Assembly (NCBI GenBank): GCA_031259225.1
Contig: JAIRLT010000235.1
Span: 1-17,130, forward strand
Source: Prevotellaceae bacterium
GTDB taxonomy: Bacteria; Bacteroidota; Bacteroidia; Bacteroidales; UBA932
DNA: 17,130 nt
Direction: 5' to 3'
The translations under genes were made by a program, and so were the position numbers. A model generated the notes under the pieces. The model did no database searches and was not told where the DNA came from. It saw nothing but the letters and a program-made list of their open reading frames with translations. Below are positions 1-5,721 of this stretch, one piece after another (position 1 is the first letter of the stretch; each line of letters begins with the position of its first letter).

Positions 1-884
1 ATGTCCGGTTCGGCTTCTTTGCTCAGATTAATCACTTTTGCATAGCAACCGCCTTCGAAATTAAATACGCCGTCATTATCCCAACCATGTTCGTCGTCGC
101 CAATCAGCAGGCGTTTCGGATCGGTGGACAGGGTCGTTTTGCCTGTTCCCGACAAGCCGAAGAAAATAGCCGTATTTTTTCCTTGCAGGTCGGTATTCGC
201 CGAACAGTGCATCGAAGCGATGCCCTGCAACGGAAGCAGGTAGTTCATGTAAGAGAACATGCCTTTTTTCATTTCGCCGCCATACCATGTATTGAGGATA
301 ATTTGTATTTTCTCGGTCAAGTTGAATACTACGGCTGTTTCAGAGTTCAAGCCAAGTTCTTTGAAGTTTTCTACTTTTGCTTTCGATGCGTTTATTACCA
401 CGAAATCGGGTTCGCCATAATTCGCCAATTCGGCTGCTGTTGGGCGAATGAACATGTTTGCTACGAAATGCGCCTGCCATGCCACTTCCATAATGAAGCG
501 GATTTTCAAACGTGTATTTTCATTAGCCCCGCAAAACGTATCAACAACATACAGGCGTTTGTCCGAAAGTTGTTTCACGGCAAGGTTTTTCAAGGCTTTC
601 CATGCTTCCGGCGTAACCGGTTTGTTGTCGTTTTTGTAGGCGTCGGACGTCCACCATACGGTATTGCGGGTCGTGTCGTCCAGCACAAAAAATTTATCTT
701 TGGGAGAACGCCCGGTATATACGCCGGTCATCACGTTTACCGCACCCAATTCCGTTACCTGCCCCTTTTCAAAACCTTCGTTTTTGGGGTCTGTTTCCGC
801 CTTAAAAAGCGCTTCGTACGAGGGATTGTAAATTACTTCTTTTATCCCCGTAATTCCATACTTTGCTAAATCAATGTTTGCCAT
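1..884 (-). CDS. pckA: Phosphoenolpyruvate carboxykinase (ATP), C-terminus cut by window edge
   Basis: Interconverts oxaloacetate and phosphoenolpyruvate plus CO2 using ATP/ADP. It is a cytosolic enzyme of gluconeogenesis and, in many anaerobic Bacteroidota, of CO2 fixation toward succinate. The frame opens at an ATG (884-882) and runs 294 codons to the window edge, so roughly the last 240 residues of a ~540-residue family are missing. Visible marks are YTGRSPKDKF (about residues 56-65), the kinase P-loop GLSGTGKTTLS (243-253, Lys249) and the family signature LIGDDEHGWDNDGVFN (260-275). The P-loop spacing matches the ATP-dependent bacterial type, not the GTP type. The gene is monocistronic as far as can be seen, with a TACCTTTG element about 50 bases upstream. 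Identification is certain from the motifs; completeness cannot be judged. Confidence 0.97.
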   Translation of the reverse strand, partial: MANIDLAKYGITGIKEVIYNPSYEALFKAETDPKNEGFEKGQVTELGAVNVMTGVYTGRSPKDKFFVLDDTTRNTVWWTSDAYKNDNKPVTPEAWKALKNLAVKQLSDKRLYVVDTFCGANENTRLKIRFIMEVAWQAHFVANMFIRPTAAELANYGEPDFVVINASKAKVENFKELGLNSETAVVFNLTEKIQIILNTWYGGEMKKGMFSYMNYLLPLQGIASMHCSANTDLQGKNTAIFFGLSGTGKTTLSTDPKRLLIGDDEHGWDNDGVFNFEGGCYAKVINLSKEAEPD

Positions 885-934
885 AATTTTTATTTTGGTA
901 TTAGTAATTAAATTTACTGTTTTTTTAGAACTTG

Positions 935-942
935 CAAAGGTA
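935..942 (-). promoter_or_regulatory. Bacteroidota-type -7 promoter element for pckA
   Basis: The minus strand reads TACCTTTG, matching the TAnnTTTG -7 consensus of the Bacteroidota primary sigma factor. It lies about 50 bases upstream of the pckA ATG. No convincing TTTG -33 element is seen at the expected 19-21 base spacing, because the upstream sequence is an A/T run. The same word recurs before pfkA, the 758-residue gene and the M23 gene. Confidence 0.6.
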
Positions 943-959
943 CATATTTTTTTTGATTT

Positions 960-1418
960 TTATCTGCGCGGAGAAGCGTTGGAAATGAGTTCTTCATATT
1001 CCGCCATTTCTGCAGCAAGCGCATATCTGCATTTTTTTATATCGAAATAGAAAAAGAAATGCTGCTGCCCATTGGTAACTAATAAATACGGCACTTTCAG
1101 CACTAAATTGTAGCGGGAAATTTGTTCGTATGTTTCTTTTACGATTTTTACTTCAGGCGCTTTACATTCGGCTATCAACAAAGGTTTCAGGTAACGGTTG
1201 TAAGCCACTACATCAGCCCGGAAAGTGCGTTTGGCGTAACTAAAGCAGGTTTCTACCTGCAATAATCCTTCCGGAAATTTTTTAACCGTCGTCAAGTAAT
1301 GCAACAATTGTTGGCGTACAGTTTCTTCCGGTGTAAGCGCCACAAATTTCTTCCGTATAATATCAAAAATTTCCTGTTTCCCATTGACTGTCCGCACGTG
1401 CGGAATAAAGTTTTCCAT
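960..1418 (-). CDS. Stand-alone HsdR N-terminal-type (PD-(D/E)xK) protein
   Basis: A 152-residue protein resembling the N-terminal nuclease domain of type I restriction subunit HsdR (the family often annotated as type I restriction enzyme R protein N-terminal domain, HSDR_N_2). The PD-(D/E)xK pattern is visible: Asp69 in RADVVAYN, then Glu84 and Lys86 in LLIAECKAP, followed by Gln99 and Tyr103 in YEQISRYN, the Qxxx[Y] element typical of HsdR nucleases. No helicase domain, HsdM or HsdS is nearby, so this is not a working type I system in this window. Single-domain proteins of this kind are, to my knowledge, common in Bacteroidota and of unknown role. It starts at an ATG and is divergent from the tRNA-Cys gene. 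The nuclease fold is well supported; activity and target are not known. Confidence 0.8.
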   Translation of the reverse strand: MENFIPHVRTVNGKQEIFDIIRKKFVALTPEETVRQQLLHYLTTVKKFPEGLLQVETCFSYAKRTFRADVVAYNRYLKPLLIAECKAPEVKIVKETYEQISRYNLVLKVPYLLVTNGQQHFFFYFDIKKCRYALAAEMAEYEELISNASPRR

Positions 1419-1438
1419 AGTTTTTCCCTTAAAAAGTA

Positions 1439-1446
1439 CAAATGTA
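1439..1446 (-). promoter_or_regulatory. Candidate -7 element for the HsdR_N-like gene
   Basis: The minus strand reads TACATTTG, a match to TAnnTTTG, 21 bases upstream of the ATG. It lies within GTACAAATGTAC, a short palindrome. No good -33 element is visible. Confidence 0.45.
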
Positions 1447-1488
1447 CGTACTTTTTTGAAATAATTTTTTTTATAGGGATAAAAATAT

Positions 1489-1496
1489 TATCTTTG
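1489..1496 (+). promoter_or_regulatory. -7 promoter element for tRNA-Cys
   Basis: TATCTTTG matches TAnnTTTG and ends 13 bases before the first tRNA base, so transcription would start just upstream of the mature 5' end. An A/T-rich stretch precedes it. A clear TTTG at -33 with standard spacing is not present. Confidence 0.65.
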
Positions 1497-1509
1497 CAGT
1501 CCCAAAACC

Positions 1510-1580
1510 GGTACCATGGCCGAGGGGTTAGGCAGCGGTCTGCAAAACCGCGTACAGCAGTTCGAATCTGCTTGGTACCT
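1510..1580 (+). tRNA. tRNA-Cys (anticodon GCA)
   Basis: A 71-base cloverleaf can be folded by eye. The 7-bp acceptor pairs GGTACCA (1510-1516) with TGGTACC (1573-1579). The 3-bp D stem is GCC/GGC (1519-1521 with 1531-1533). The 5-bp anticodon stem GCGGT/ACCGC encloses loop CTGCAAA with GCA at 1542-1544. The 5-bp T stem AGCAG/CTGCT encloses TTCGAAT. The discriminator base is T1580 (U), the identity element expected for tRNA-Cys. The 3' CCA is not encoded. The gene stands alone with its own promoter and terminator. Confidence 0.97.
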
Positions 1581-1599
1581 CAGATAAACATCCGGGAGC

Positions 1600-1630
1600 C
1601 TTGAAAGGAAATAACTTTCAAGTTTTTTTT
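1600..1630 (+). terminator. Rho-independent terminator of tRNA-Cys
   Basis: A perfect 8-bp stem CTTGAAAG (1600-1607) / CTTTCAAG (1615-1622) with a 7-base loop is followed by eight T residues (1623-1630). It lies 20 bases after the tRNA and is oriented with it. Confidence 0.9.
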
Positions 1631-1636
1631 ATTTAT

Positions 1637-1664
1637 TGAAGAGATTAAGGCGCCAGCCTCTTCA
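1637..1664. repeat. 7-bp inverted repeat enclosing a GGCGCCAGCC word
   Basis: TGAAGAG (1637-1643) and CTCTTCA (1658-1664) form a perfect stem around GGCGCC. GGCGCCAGCC at 1649-1658 is the same GC-rich decamer that appears, in either orientation, inside the repeat blocks farther right (exact reverse complement at 5673-5682). It sits just past the 3' end of tgt and could serve as a tgt transcript-end hairpin, but there is no T run on the tgt strand. Confidence 0.5.
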
Positions 1665-1672
1665 TCACCCAA

Positions 1673-2806
1673 TCATATTAATTTTGTGCTTAAATTTTTG
1701 CTGATAGTGTTTTTCCATGTCACAAAGTCGCCGGTTTCGATGTGTTGGCGGCTTTGCTCCATAAGGCTGAGGTAGAATGCGAGGTTATGAAGGCTGGCAA
1801 TCTGTGGTCCCAGCATCTCGCCCGAAATGAAGAGATGCCGCAGGTAGGCTTTGGTGTATATGCTGTCCACAAACGATGTGCCTTTCGGGTCAATAGGCGA
1901 AAGGTCGTCCGCCCACTTTTTGTTGCGGATGTTTATCATGCCGTCCCACGTGAAGAGCGTGCCGTTGCGCCCGTTGCGCGAGGGCATCACGCAGTCGAAC
2001 ATGTCAATGCCGCGTGCAATACATTCCAGCAGGTTCGCCGGCGTCCCTACGCCCATAAGGTAGCGGGGCGTATCGCCGGGAATAAGCGGTATAACGTCTT
2101 CCAGTATTTCATACATCACCTCTGCCGGTTCTCCTACGGACAAGCCGCCGATAGCTATTCCATCGCACTGGAACGAGAGCGCGTGCTCGGCAGCTATTTT
2201 CCGCAAGTCCTTGAATACGCAACCCTGAATGATGGGGAAAAAAAACTGCGGATAATCGTATAACGGTTCGGTATGCCTGAAATGTATTATGCCGCGTTCG
2301 AGCCATTGCTGCGTAAGCTGTAGCGAACGTTTGGCATACACATAATCCGACGTGCCGGGCGGGCATTCGTCCAGCGCCATGATGATATCCGCACCGATGA
2401 TGCGTTGAATGTCCACCACATTTTCCGGTGTGAAGAAGTGCTTTGAGCCGTCGATATGCGAGCGGAACTCACAGCCGTCGGGCGTTAATTTCCGGTGTTC
2501 TGCCAGTGAAAAAATCTGGTATCCGCCGCTATCCGTTAATACCGGTCGTTTCCACGATACAAAACGATGGATACCCCCGGCTTTCCGCAATATGTCGATG
2601 CCCGGACGGAGGTAGAGGTGGTAAGTATTCCCCAAAATAATCTGTGCATTTACATCATTCCGGAGGTCACGGTGGATAACGCCTTTAACGCTTCCAATTG
2701 TCCCAACAGGCATAAAGATAGGGGTGCGGATTTTGCCATGGGCAGTATGTATAATTCCGGTACGCGCTTGAGATAAAGGGTCAGTAGCTGTTAAGTCAAA
2801 TGTCAT
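1673..2806 (-). CDS. tgt: tRNA-guanine transglycosylase (queuine/preQ1 insertion), zinc-site variant
   Basis: Exchanges guanine-34 of tRNAs with GUN anticodons (Asp, Asn, His, Tyr) for preQ1 in bacteria, the insertion step of queuosine synthesis. The protein has 377 residues, the usual bacterial length. The general-base aspartate is in DSGGYQ (Asp92), GGLSVGEP is at about 220-227, MGVGTP at 251-256, and the nucleophile is Asp271 in MFDCVMPSRNGRNG. In the classic enzyme a CxCxxC...H zinc site follows SPIDP. Here the residues after SPIDP (303-307) read KGTSFVDS with no cysteine, while His340 of the SLHNLAFYL segment is kept. As I recall, Bacteroidota Tgts generally show this replacement, so this is probably a lineage trait. 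It lies downstream of queE, separated by 112 bases that contain its own promoter. Confidence 0.96.
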   Translation of the reverse strand: MTFDLTATDPLSQARTGIIHTAHGKIRTPIFMPVGTIGSVKGVIHRDLRNDVNAQIILGNTYHLYLRPGIDILRKAGGIHRFVSWKRPVLTDSGGYQIFSLAEHRKLTPDGCEFRSHIDGSKHFFTPENVVDIQRIIGADIIMALDECPPGTSDYVYAKRSLQLTQQWLERGIIHFRHTEPLYDYPQFFFPIIQGCVFKDLRKIAAEHALSFQCDGIAIGGLSVGEPAEVMYEILEDVIPLIPGDTPRYLMGVGTPANLLECIARGIDMFDCVMPSRNGRNGTLFTWDGMINIRNKKWADDLSPIDPKGTSFVDSIYTKAYLRHLFISGEMLGPQIASLHNLAFYLSLMEQSRQHIETGDFVTWKNTISKNLSTKLI

Positions 2807-2834
2807 GTCGTCTGCCGTTCGTTAGTAATCGCCA

Positions 2835-2865
2835 CAAAGATAGGAAAATTTTCTTGTGGAATAAA
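2835..2865 (-). promoter_or_regulatory. Promoter of tgt
   Basis: On the minus strand the -7 element TATCTTTG occupies 2842-2835, and a TTTA resembling the -33 TTTG lies at 2865-2862, giving a 19-base spacer as expected for Bacteroidota. The start codon of tgt is 29 bases downstream of the -7 element. This is the best-spaced promoter pair I found in the window. Confidence 0.65.
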
Positions 2866-2900
2866 CCTAAAGACCTTTTGAAATATAGGTTTTGTAATAT

Positions 2901-2914
2901 TTTATCCGGATAAA
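2901..2914. promoter_or_regulatory. Perfect 14-bp palindrome between queE and tgt
   Basis: TTTATCCGGATAAA is fully palindromic. It sits about 36 bases upstream of the tgt -33 box and 5 bases past the queE stop. It could be an operator for a dimeric regulator or a weak end-of-transcript structure. Nothing in the sequence decides between these. Confidence 0.3.
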
Positions 2915-2918
2915 TGGT

Positions 2919-3512
2919 TCAAGGGATAGCTAAAAATTTATGTGTTTGCAACGATAACCGCCATTGGGGATGGCGCTGGATATAGGCTATCACCTGCGGT
3001 GCAACAGCAGGAAACCTGCTCCATTCCGGTTGCAGCAACAGCAGACAACCCGGCGCCACCTGCCGGGCATTTTCTTCCGCCCATGCAAAATCATCCGGTG
3101 TGGCGATGATGACCTTTAATTCGCCGGCATGCCGGTAATTCTCTTTCCATGGCGGTTGTTGCGGCTTGGGCGACAGGCAAACCCAATCCCATGCGCCCGA
3201 AAACGCCCCTGCGCCGGACGTTTCGAGGTGCAAACGGCAATGCTGTTCTTTCAGCCGCGCACACAGTGCATCCAGCGGATACAGCAACGGCTCGCCGCCC
3301 GTAATGACTACCGTCCGGCAGGGATAGGCGCTCACCCGTCCGGCAATTTCGCCGGCAGGCAAGTGCGGGAATGCGCCGGCGTTCCACGTTTCCTTGGCAT
3401 CGCACCATGCACAGGCATTGCGGCATCCCGCCAGCCGCACAAAGACCGCCGGAACGCCGGCGTACCAGCCTTCGCCCTGTAATGAATAAAATATTTCAGC
3501 AACAGGAAACAT
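2919..3512 (-). CDS. queE: 7-carboxy-7-deazaguanine synthase (radical SAM)
   Basis: Converts 6-carboxy-5,6,7,8-tetrahydropterin to 7-carboxy-7-deazaguanine, the ring-contracting radical SAM step toward preQ0/preQ1. The protein has 197 residues, a little shorter than the E. coli enzyme. It begins with FYSLQGEGWYAGVPAVFVRL, as QueE proteins do. The [4Fe-4S] cysteines are Cys30, Cys34 and Cys37 in GCRNACAWCD (Cx3Cx2C). The SAM-binding TGGEP is at 71-75 and the C-terminus LQTHKFLAIP fits the family. The gene is noticeably GC-rich relative to the flanking DNA. It lies immediately upstream of tgt, which uses the pathway's product; queC, queD and queF are not in the window. The start ATG at 3512-3510 is preceded by AT-rich repeat DNA with no Shine-Dalgarno sequence. 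Confidence 0.94.
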   Translation of the reverse strand: MFPVAEIFYSLQGEGWYAGVPAVFVRLAGCRNACAWCDAKETWNAGAFPHLPAGEIAGRVSAYPCRTVVITGGEPLLYPLDALCARLKEQHCRLHLETSGAGAFSGAWDWVCLSPKPQQPPWKENYRHAGELKVIIATPDDFAWAEENARQVAPGCLLLLQPEWSRFPAVAPQVIAYIQRHPQWRLSLQTHKFLAIP

Positions 3513-3525
3513 ATTTTTAATTTAA

Positions 3526-3577
3526 AAATTTAAAGATTTAAAGATTTAAATTCTGAAATTTTTAAATCTTTAAATTT
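3526..3577. repeat. AT-rich inverted repeat built of 8-base words, overlapping the pfkA stop
   Basis: AAATTTAAAGATTTAAA (3526-3542) and its exact reverse complement (3561-3577) form a 17-bp perfect inverted repeat. In a second register 3536-3550 pairs with 3561-3575, leaving a 10-base loop. The left side is three tandem ATTTAAAK octamers (3528-3551). The right arm contains the pfkA stop codon (3576-3578). It separates pfkA from queE and may end or attenuate the pfkA transcript, although there is no separate T tract. Confidence 0.8.
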
Positions 3578-4673
3578 AATCGCCCATGCAAATGTTGATA
3601 CCGCGGGCGGTTTGAATGAGGTTATCGGTATTTTGTACGAATTTCATTTGCCCTACGGCATCTGCCAGCGGCACGGAAATAATATCGGGCTGCCGGTAAG
3701 CGACCATGTGCCCGAATTCACCGTTTTTCACCATTTCGAAGGCTTTCACGCCGAATTGCGAAGCAAGGATACGATCGTAAGCCACCGGCGAGCCGCCGCG
3801 TTGCACGTGTCCCAATACGGTTTCGCGGATATCCAGGTCAATGCCGGCGGCTTTCAGTTCGGACGAGAGGCGCGTAGCAGCGCCTGCCAGACGGAAATTC
3901 TCATACCCCACCTCTGTGCTGGCATAGCCCGACACTGCGCCGTCCAGCGGCTTTGCGCCTTCGGAAACTACTATCACTGCAAACCGTTTGCCGCGCTGGA
4001 AACGGTCGTCCATACAACGCATAATACTGTCAATACTGTATGGTATTTCCGGAATTAGGCACACTTCGGCGCCGCCGGCAATGGCGCAACTCAAGGCAAT
4101 CCATCCCGCGTCGCGCCCCATTACCTCCATAATCAGGATACGGTTATGGCTTTCGGCGGTGGTAACCAATTTGTCGAGCGCGTCGGTAGCGGTTTGCACG
4201 GCGGTCTGGAAGCCGAAAGTATAGTCTGTAGCCGCAAGGTCATTGTCTATGGTTTTCGGCACGCCAATCACCGGCAGACCTTTTTCAAACAGCCGTTGCG
4301 AGATGCGTTGCGAGCCGTCGCCGCCGATATTCACGACCGCATCAATACCCAACAGTTGGCATTTACGGATCATCTCGTCGGAGCGATCAACGGCTTCCCA
4401 CGTGCCATCGGCTTTTTTGACGGGCCATGCAAAAGGACCGCCCTTATTGGTTGTGCCGATGATAGTGCCGCCGCGCACATGAATACCCGACACTGTTTTC
4501 GGGTCTAAAACTTTGATATTTGTTGGCTCTTCCATCAGCCCGTTGAACGATTGAATACTGCCTAATACTTCCCATTCGCGTTCCTGGTGGGCGCGCTTCA
4601 CGAAAGCGCGAAGCACGGCATTCAGTCCGGGGCAATCGCCGCCGCCGGTAGCTACTAAAACTCGTTTCTTCAT
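3576..4673 (-). CDS. pfkA: 6-phosphofructokinase
   Basis: Phosphorylates fructose 6-phosphate to fructose 1,6-bisphosphate in glycolysis. I place the start at the ATG at 4673-4671 (365 residues, MKKRVLVATGGGDCPG). An in-frame TTG seven codons upstream lies inside the -7 promoter element and is unlikely to be transcribed. Motifs from that ATG: GGGDCPGLNAV near the N-terminus, GGDGS at 117-121, PKTIDND at 139-145 with the catalytic Asp, MGRDAGW at 185-191 and LGHVQRGG at 287-294. The two positions that separate ATP from PPi enzymes are mixed: Gly in GGDGS (ATP-like) and Lys in PKTIDND (PPi-like). This combination occurs in the PFP-related group III PFKs, of which the characterised Streptomyces enzyme is ATP-dependent, so ATP is the likelier donor. 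It has its own promoter. Confidence 0.95.
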   Translation of the reverse strand: MKKRVLVATGGGDCPGLNAVLRAFVKRAHQEREWEVLGSIQSFNGLMEEPTNIKVLDPKTVSGIHVRGGTIIGTTNKGGPFAWPVKKADGTWEAVDRSDEMIRKCQLLGIDAVVNIGGDGSQRISQRLFEKGLPVIGVPKTIDNDLAATDYTFGFQTAVQTATDALDKLVTTAESHNRILIMEVMGRDAGWIALSCAIAGGAEVCLIPEIPYSIDSIMRCMDDRFQRGKRFAVIVVSEGAKPLDGAVSGYASTEVGYENFRLAGAATRLSSELKAAGIDLDIRETVLGHVQRGGSPVAYDRILASQFGVKAFEMVKNGEFGHMVAYRQPDIISVPLADAVGQMKFVQNTDNLIQTARGINICMGD

Positions 4674-4691
4674 CTTTTTCAAATTAAGTTG

Positions 4692-4699
4692 CAAAGGTA
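4692..4699 (-). promoter_or_regulatory. -7 promoter element of pfkA
   Basis: The minus strand reads TACCTTTG, 19 bases upstream of the ATG at 4673. It decides the pfkA start, because the upstream in-frame TTG is part of this element. A -33 match with standard spacing is not clear. Confidence 0.6.
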
Positions 4700-4723
4700 A
4701 TACAATTTTATTTTACAGATTTA

Positions 4724-4888
4724 GGCTGACGCCGGCTAATGTGAAAATGTGCTAATGTGAAAATGTGGGAATGAAGCTGCCACGCCAGCCTAACTCTTAG
4801 TTCTTAACTCTTAGTTCTTAACTCCTCAGGCACGCCAGTACTAATCACTAATTGGCGTCAGCAATCAGAAATTAGCAATTAGAAATAA
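4724..4888. repeat. Mosaic block of tandem 7- and 8-base words with GC-rich separators
   Basis: This block fills most of the 307-base gap between the divergent pfkA and DUF2461 genes. In order: GGCTGACGCC (4724-4733); five octamers at 4735-4774, forming two exact copies of a 16-base unit GCTAATGTGAAAATGT plus a diverged half; CACGCCAGCC (4781-4790); five heptamers at 4792-4826 alternating AACTCTT and AGTTCTT; CACGCCAGTA (4831-4840); two NNACTAA-type heptamers (4838-4851); GGCGTCAGCA (4854-4863); four heptamers at 4861-4888 of the form GMAATYA/GAAATAA. Four different word families in 165 bases are separated by variants of one decamer. No open reading frame or RNA gene is evident here. Confidence 0.85.
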
Positions 4889-4945
4889 TGTATCCGCCCA
4901 GTGTGCTGTGTTCCGTTAATTCGCTAATTGTCGTTTAATTTTTTG

Positions 4946-4953
4946 TATCTTTG
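4946..4953 (+). promoter_or_regulatory. -7 promoter element of the DUF2461 gene
   Basis: TATCTTTG matches TAnnTTTG, 27 bases upstream of the ATG at 4981. It overlaps an in-frame TTG at 4951, which argues against that TTG being the start. The upstream -33 region has only a weak TTG at 4928-4930. Confidence 0.6.
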
Positions 4954-4980
4954 CCCCGTGAATTTCTAATTTTTACGACA

Positions 4981-5652
4981 ATGATACAACCGGCTACATT
5001 ACAATTTTTGAAAAAACTTGCACAGCATAATTACCGCGAATGGTTTCATGCGCATCGCGAAGAATACGACGCCGCCCGCGGAAACGTGATAACCGTCGCC
5101 TCGCAATTGTTGGCGGAAATTAACCGGTTCGACCCGATAGGATTTTATGACGTGCGGAAATCCATGTTCCGCATTGCCCGCGATACGCGCTTCACGCACG
5201 ACAAGTCGCCGTATAAGCAGAATTTTGGGGTTATCCTGAATGCCGAAGGAAATACGCGCAGTCCGCTGTCGGGCTATTACCTGCACGTAGAGCCGGGGAA
5301 CAGTTTTGTATCGTGCGGCATTTATATGCCCCCGCCCAGCCTGTTGAAAGCCGTGCGCTGCGTTATTGACGAAGATTTCGACATCTTTAAAAAGATTATT
5401 TCCAAAAAAGAGTTCCGGCAAACTTTTATAGACCTCGCACGCGACGACGATGCACTCTCGCGCGTTCCCACCGGCTTCGACAAAAATTCGCCTGCCGCGG
5501 AATACCTGAAACTAAAACGTTTTTATGTCATGGTGGAATTGGACAACCGGGAAATTACCGCTGCCTCCTTTGTCAAAAAAGCCGCCGGCTATTACCGCCT
5601 GATGAAACCTTTCAACAATTTCCTGAACGATATCGTCAGGAATTATGAATGA
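4981..5652 (+). CDS. TIGR02453/DUF2461 family protein
   Basis: A 223-residue cytoplasmic protein of the DUF2461 (TIGR02453) family, whose biochemical role is unknown. Recognisable family features are the N-terminal FLKKLAQHNYREWFHAHREEY, the central MFRIARDTRFTHDKSPYKQN with conserved Arg/Asp/Lys residues, the following SGYYLHVEPGNSFVSCGIYMP, and the C-terminal LKRFYVMVELDN. The start is taken at the ATG at 4981; a TTG ten codons upstream is excluded because it lies in the promoter. This is the only plus-strand protein gene in the window and is convergent with ctpA. Its last two codons and stop (TATGAATGA) are the first units of a TTAYGAN heptamer array. Confidence 0.88.
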   Translation: MIQPATLQFLKKLAQHNYREWFHAHREEYDAARGNVITVASQLLAEINRFDPIGFYDVRKSMFRIARDTRFTHDKSPYKQNFGVILNAEGNTRSPLSGYYLHVEPGNSFVSCGIYMPPPSLLKAVRCVIDEDFDIFKKIISKKEFRQTFIDLARDDDALSRVPTGFDKNSPAAEYLKLKRFYVMVELDNREITAASFVKKAAGYYRLMKPFNNFLNDIVRNYE

Positions 5653-5721
5653 TAAGTTATGAGTTACGGATTGGCTGGCGCCACATATCCATATCTTCAC
5701 ATCTTCACATCTCCACATCAA
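5643..5721. repeat. Composite array between convergent genes: heptamers, GC core, octamers
   Basis: Four heptamers occupy 5643-5670 on the plus strand (TTATGAA, TGATAAG, TTATGAG, TTACGGA). A GC core GGCTGGCGCC lies at 5673-5682. Five octamers follow at 5682-5721, near CACATCTT. The DUF2461 stop TGA is the first three bases of the second heptamer, and the ctpA stop (5718-5720) is in the last octamer, so the whole 65-base intergenic gap is repeat sequence. No classical terminator is visible for either gene. Confidence 0.88.

Noticed and set aside
87..869. 260-codon open frame on the plus strand opposite pckA
   Set aside because: It is the antisense of pckA, has no family features, and the opposite strand carries unmistakable PckA motifs.
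960..1418. Remnant of a type I restriction system
   Set aside because: The frame is complete with a proper start and stop, and no HsdM, HsdS or helicase fragments are nearby, so a stand-alone family is likelier than decay.
1510..1664. tRNA-Cys as an integration (att) site
   Set aside because: No integrase and no duplicated tRNA 3' end are seen in the window; the sequence after the tRNA is an ordinary terminator.
4674..4694. TTG start extending PfkA by seven residues
   Set aside because: It lies inside the TACCTTTG -7 element; the ATG at 4673 begins the conserved sequence.
4951..4980. TTG start extending the DUF2461 protein by ten residues
   Set aside because: The TTG lies in the TATCTTTG promoter element, so it would be upstream of the transcript start.
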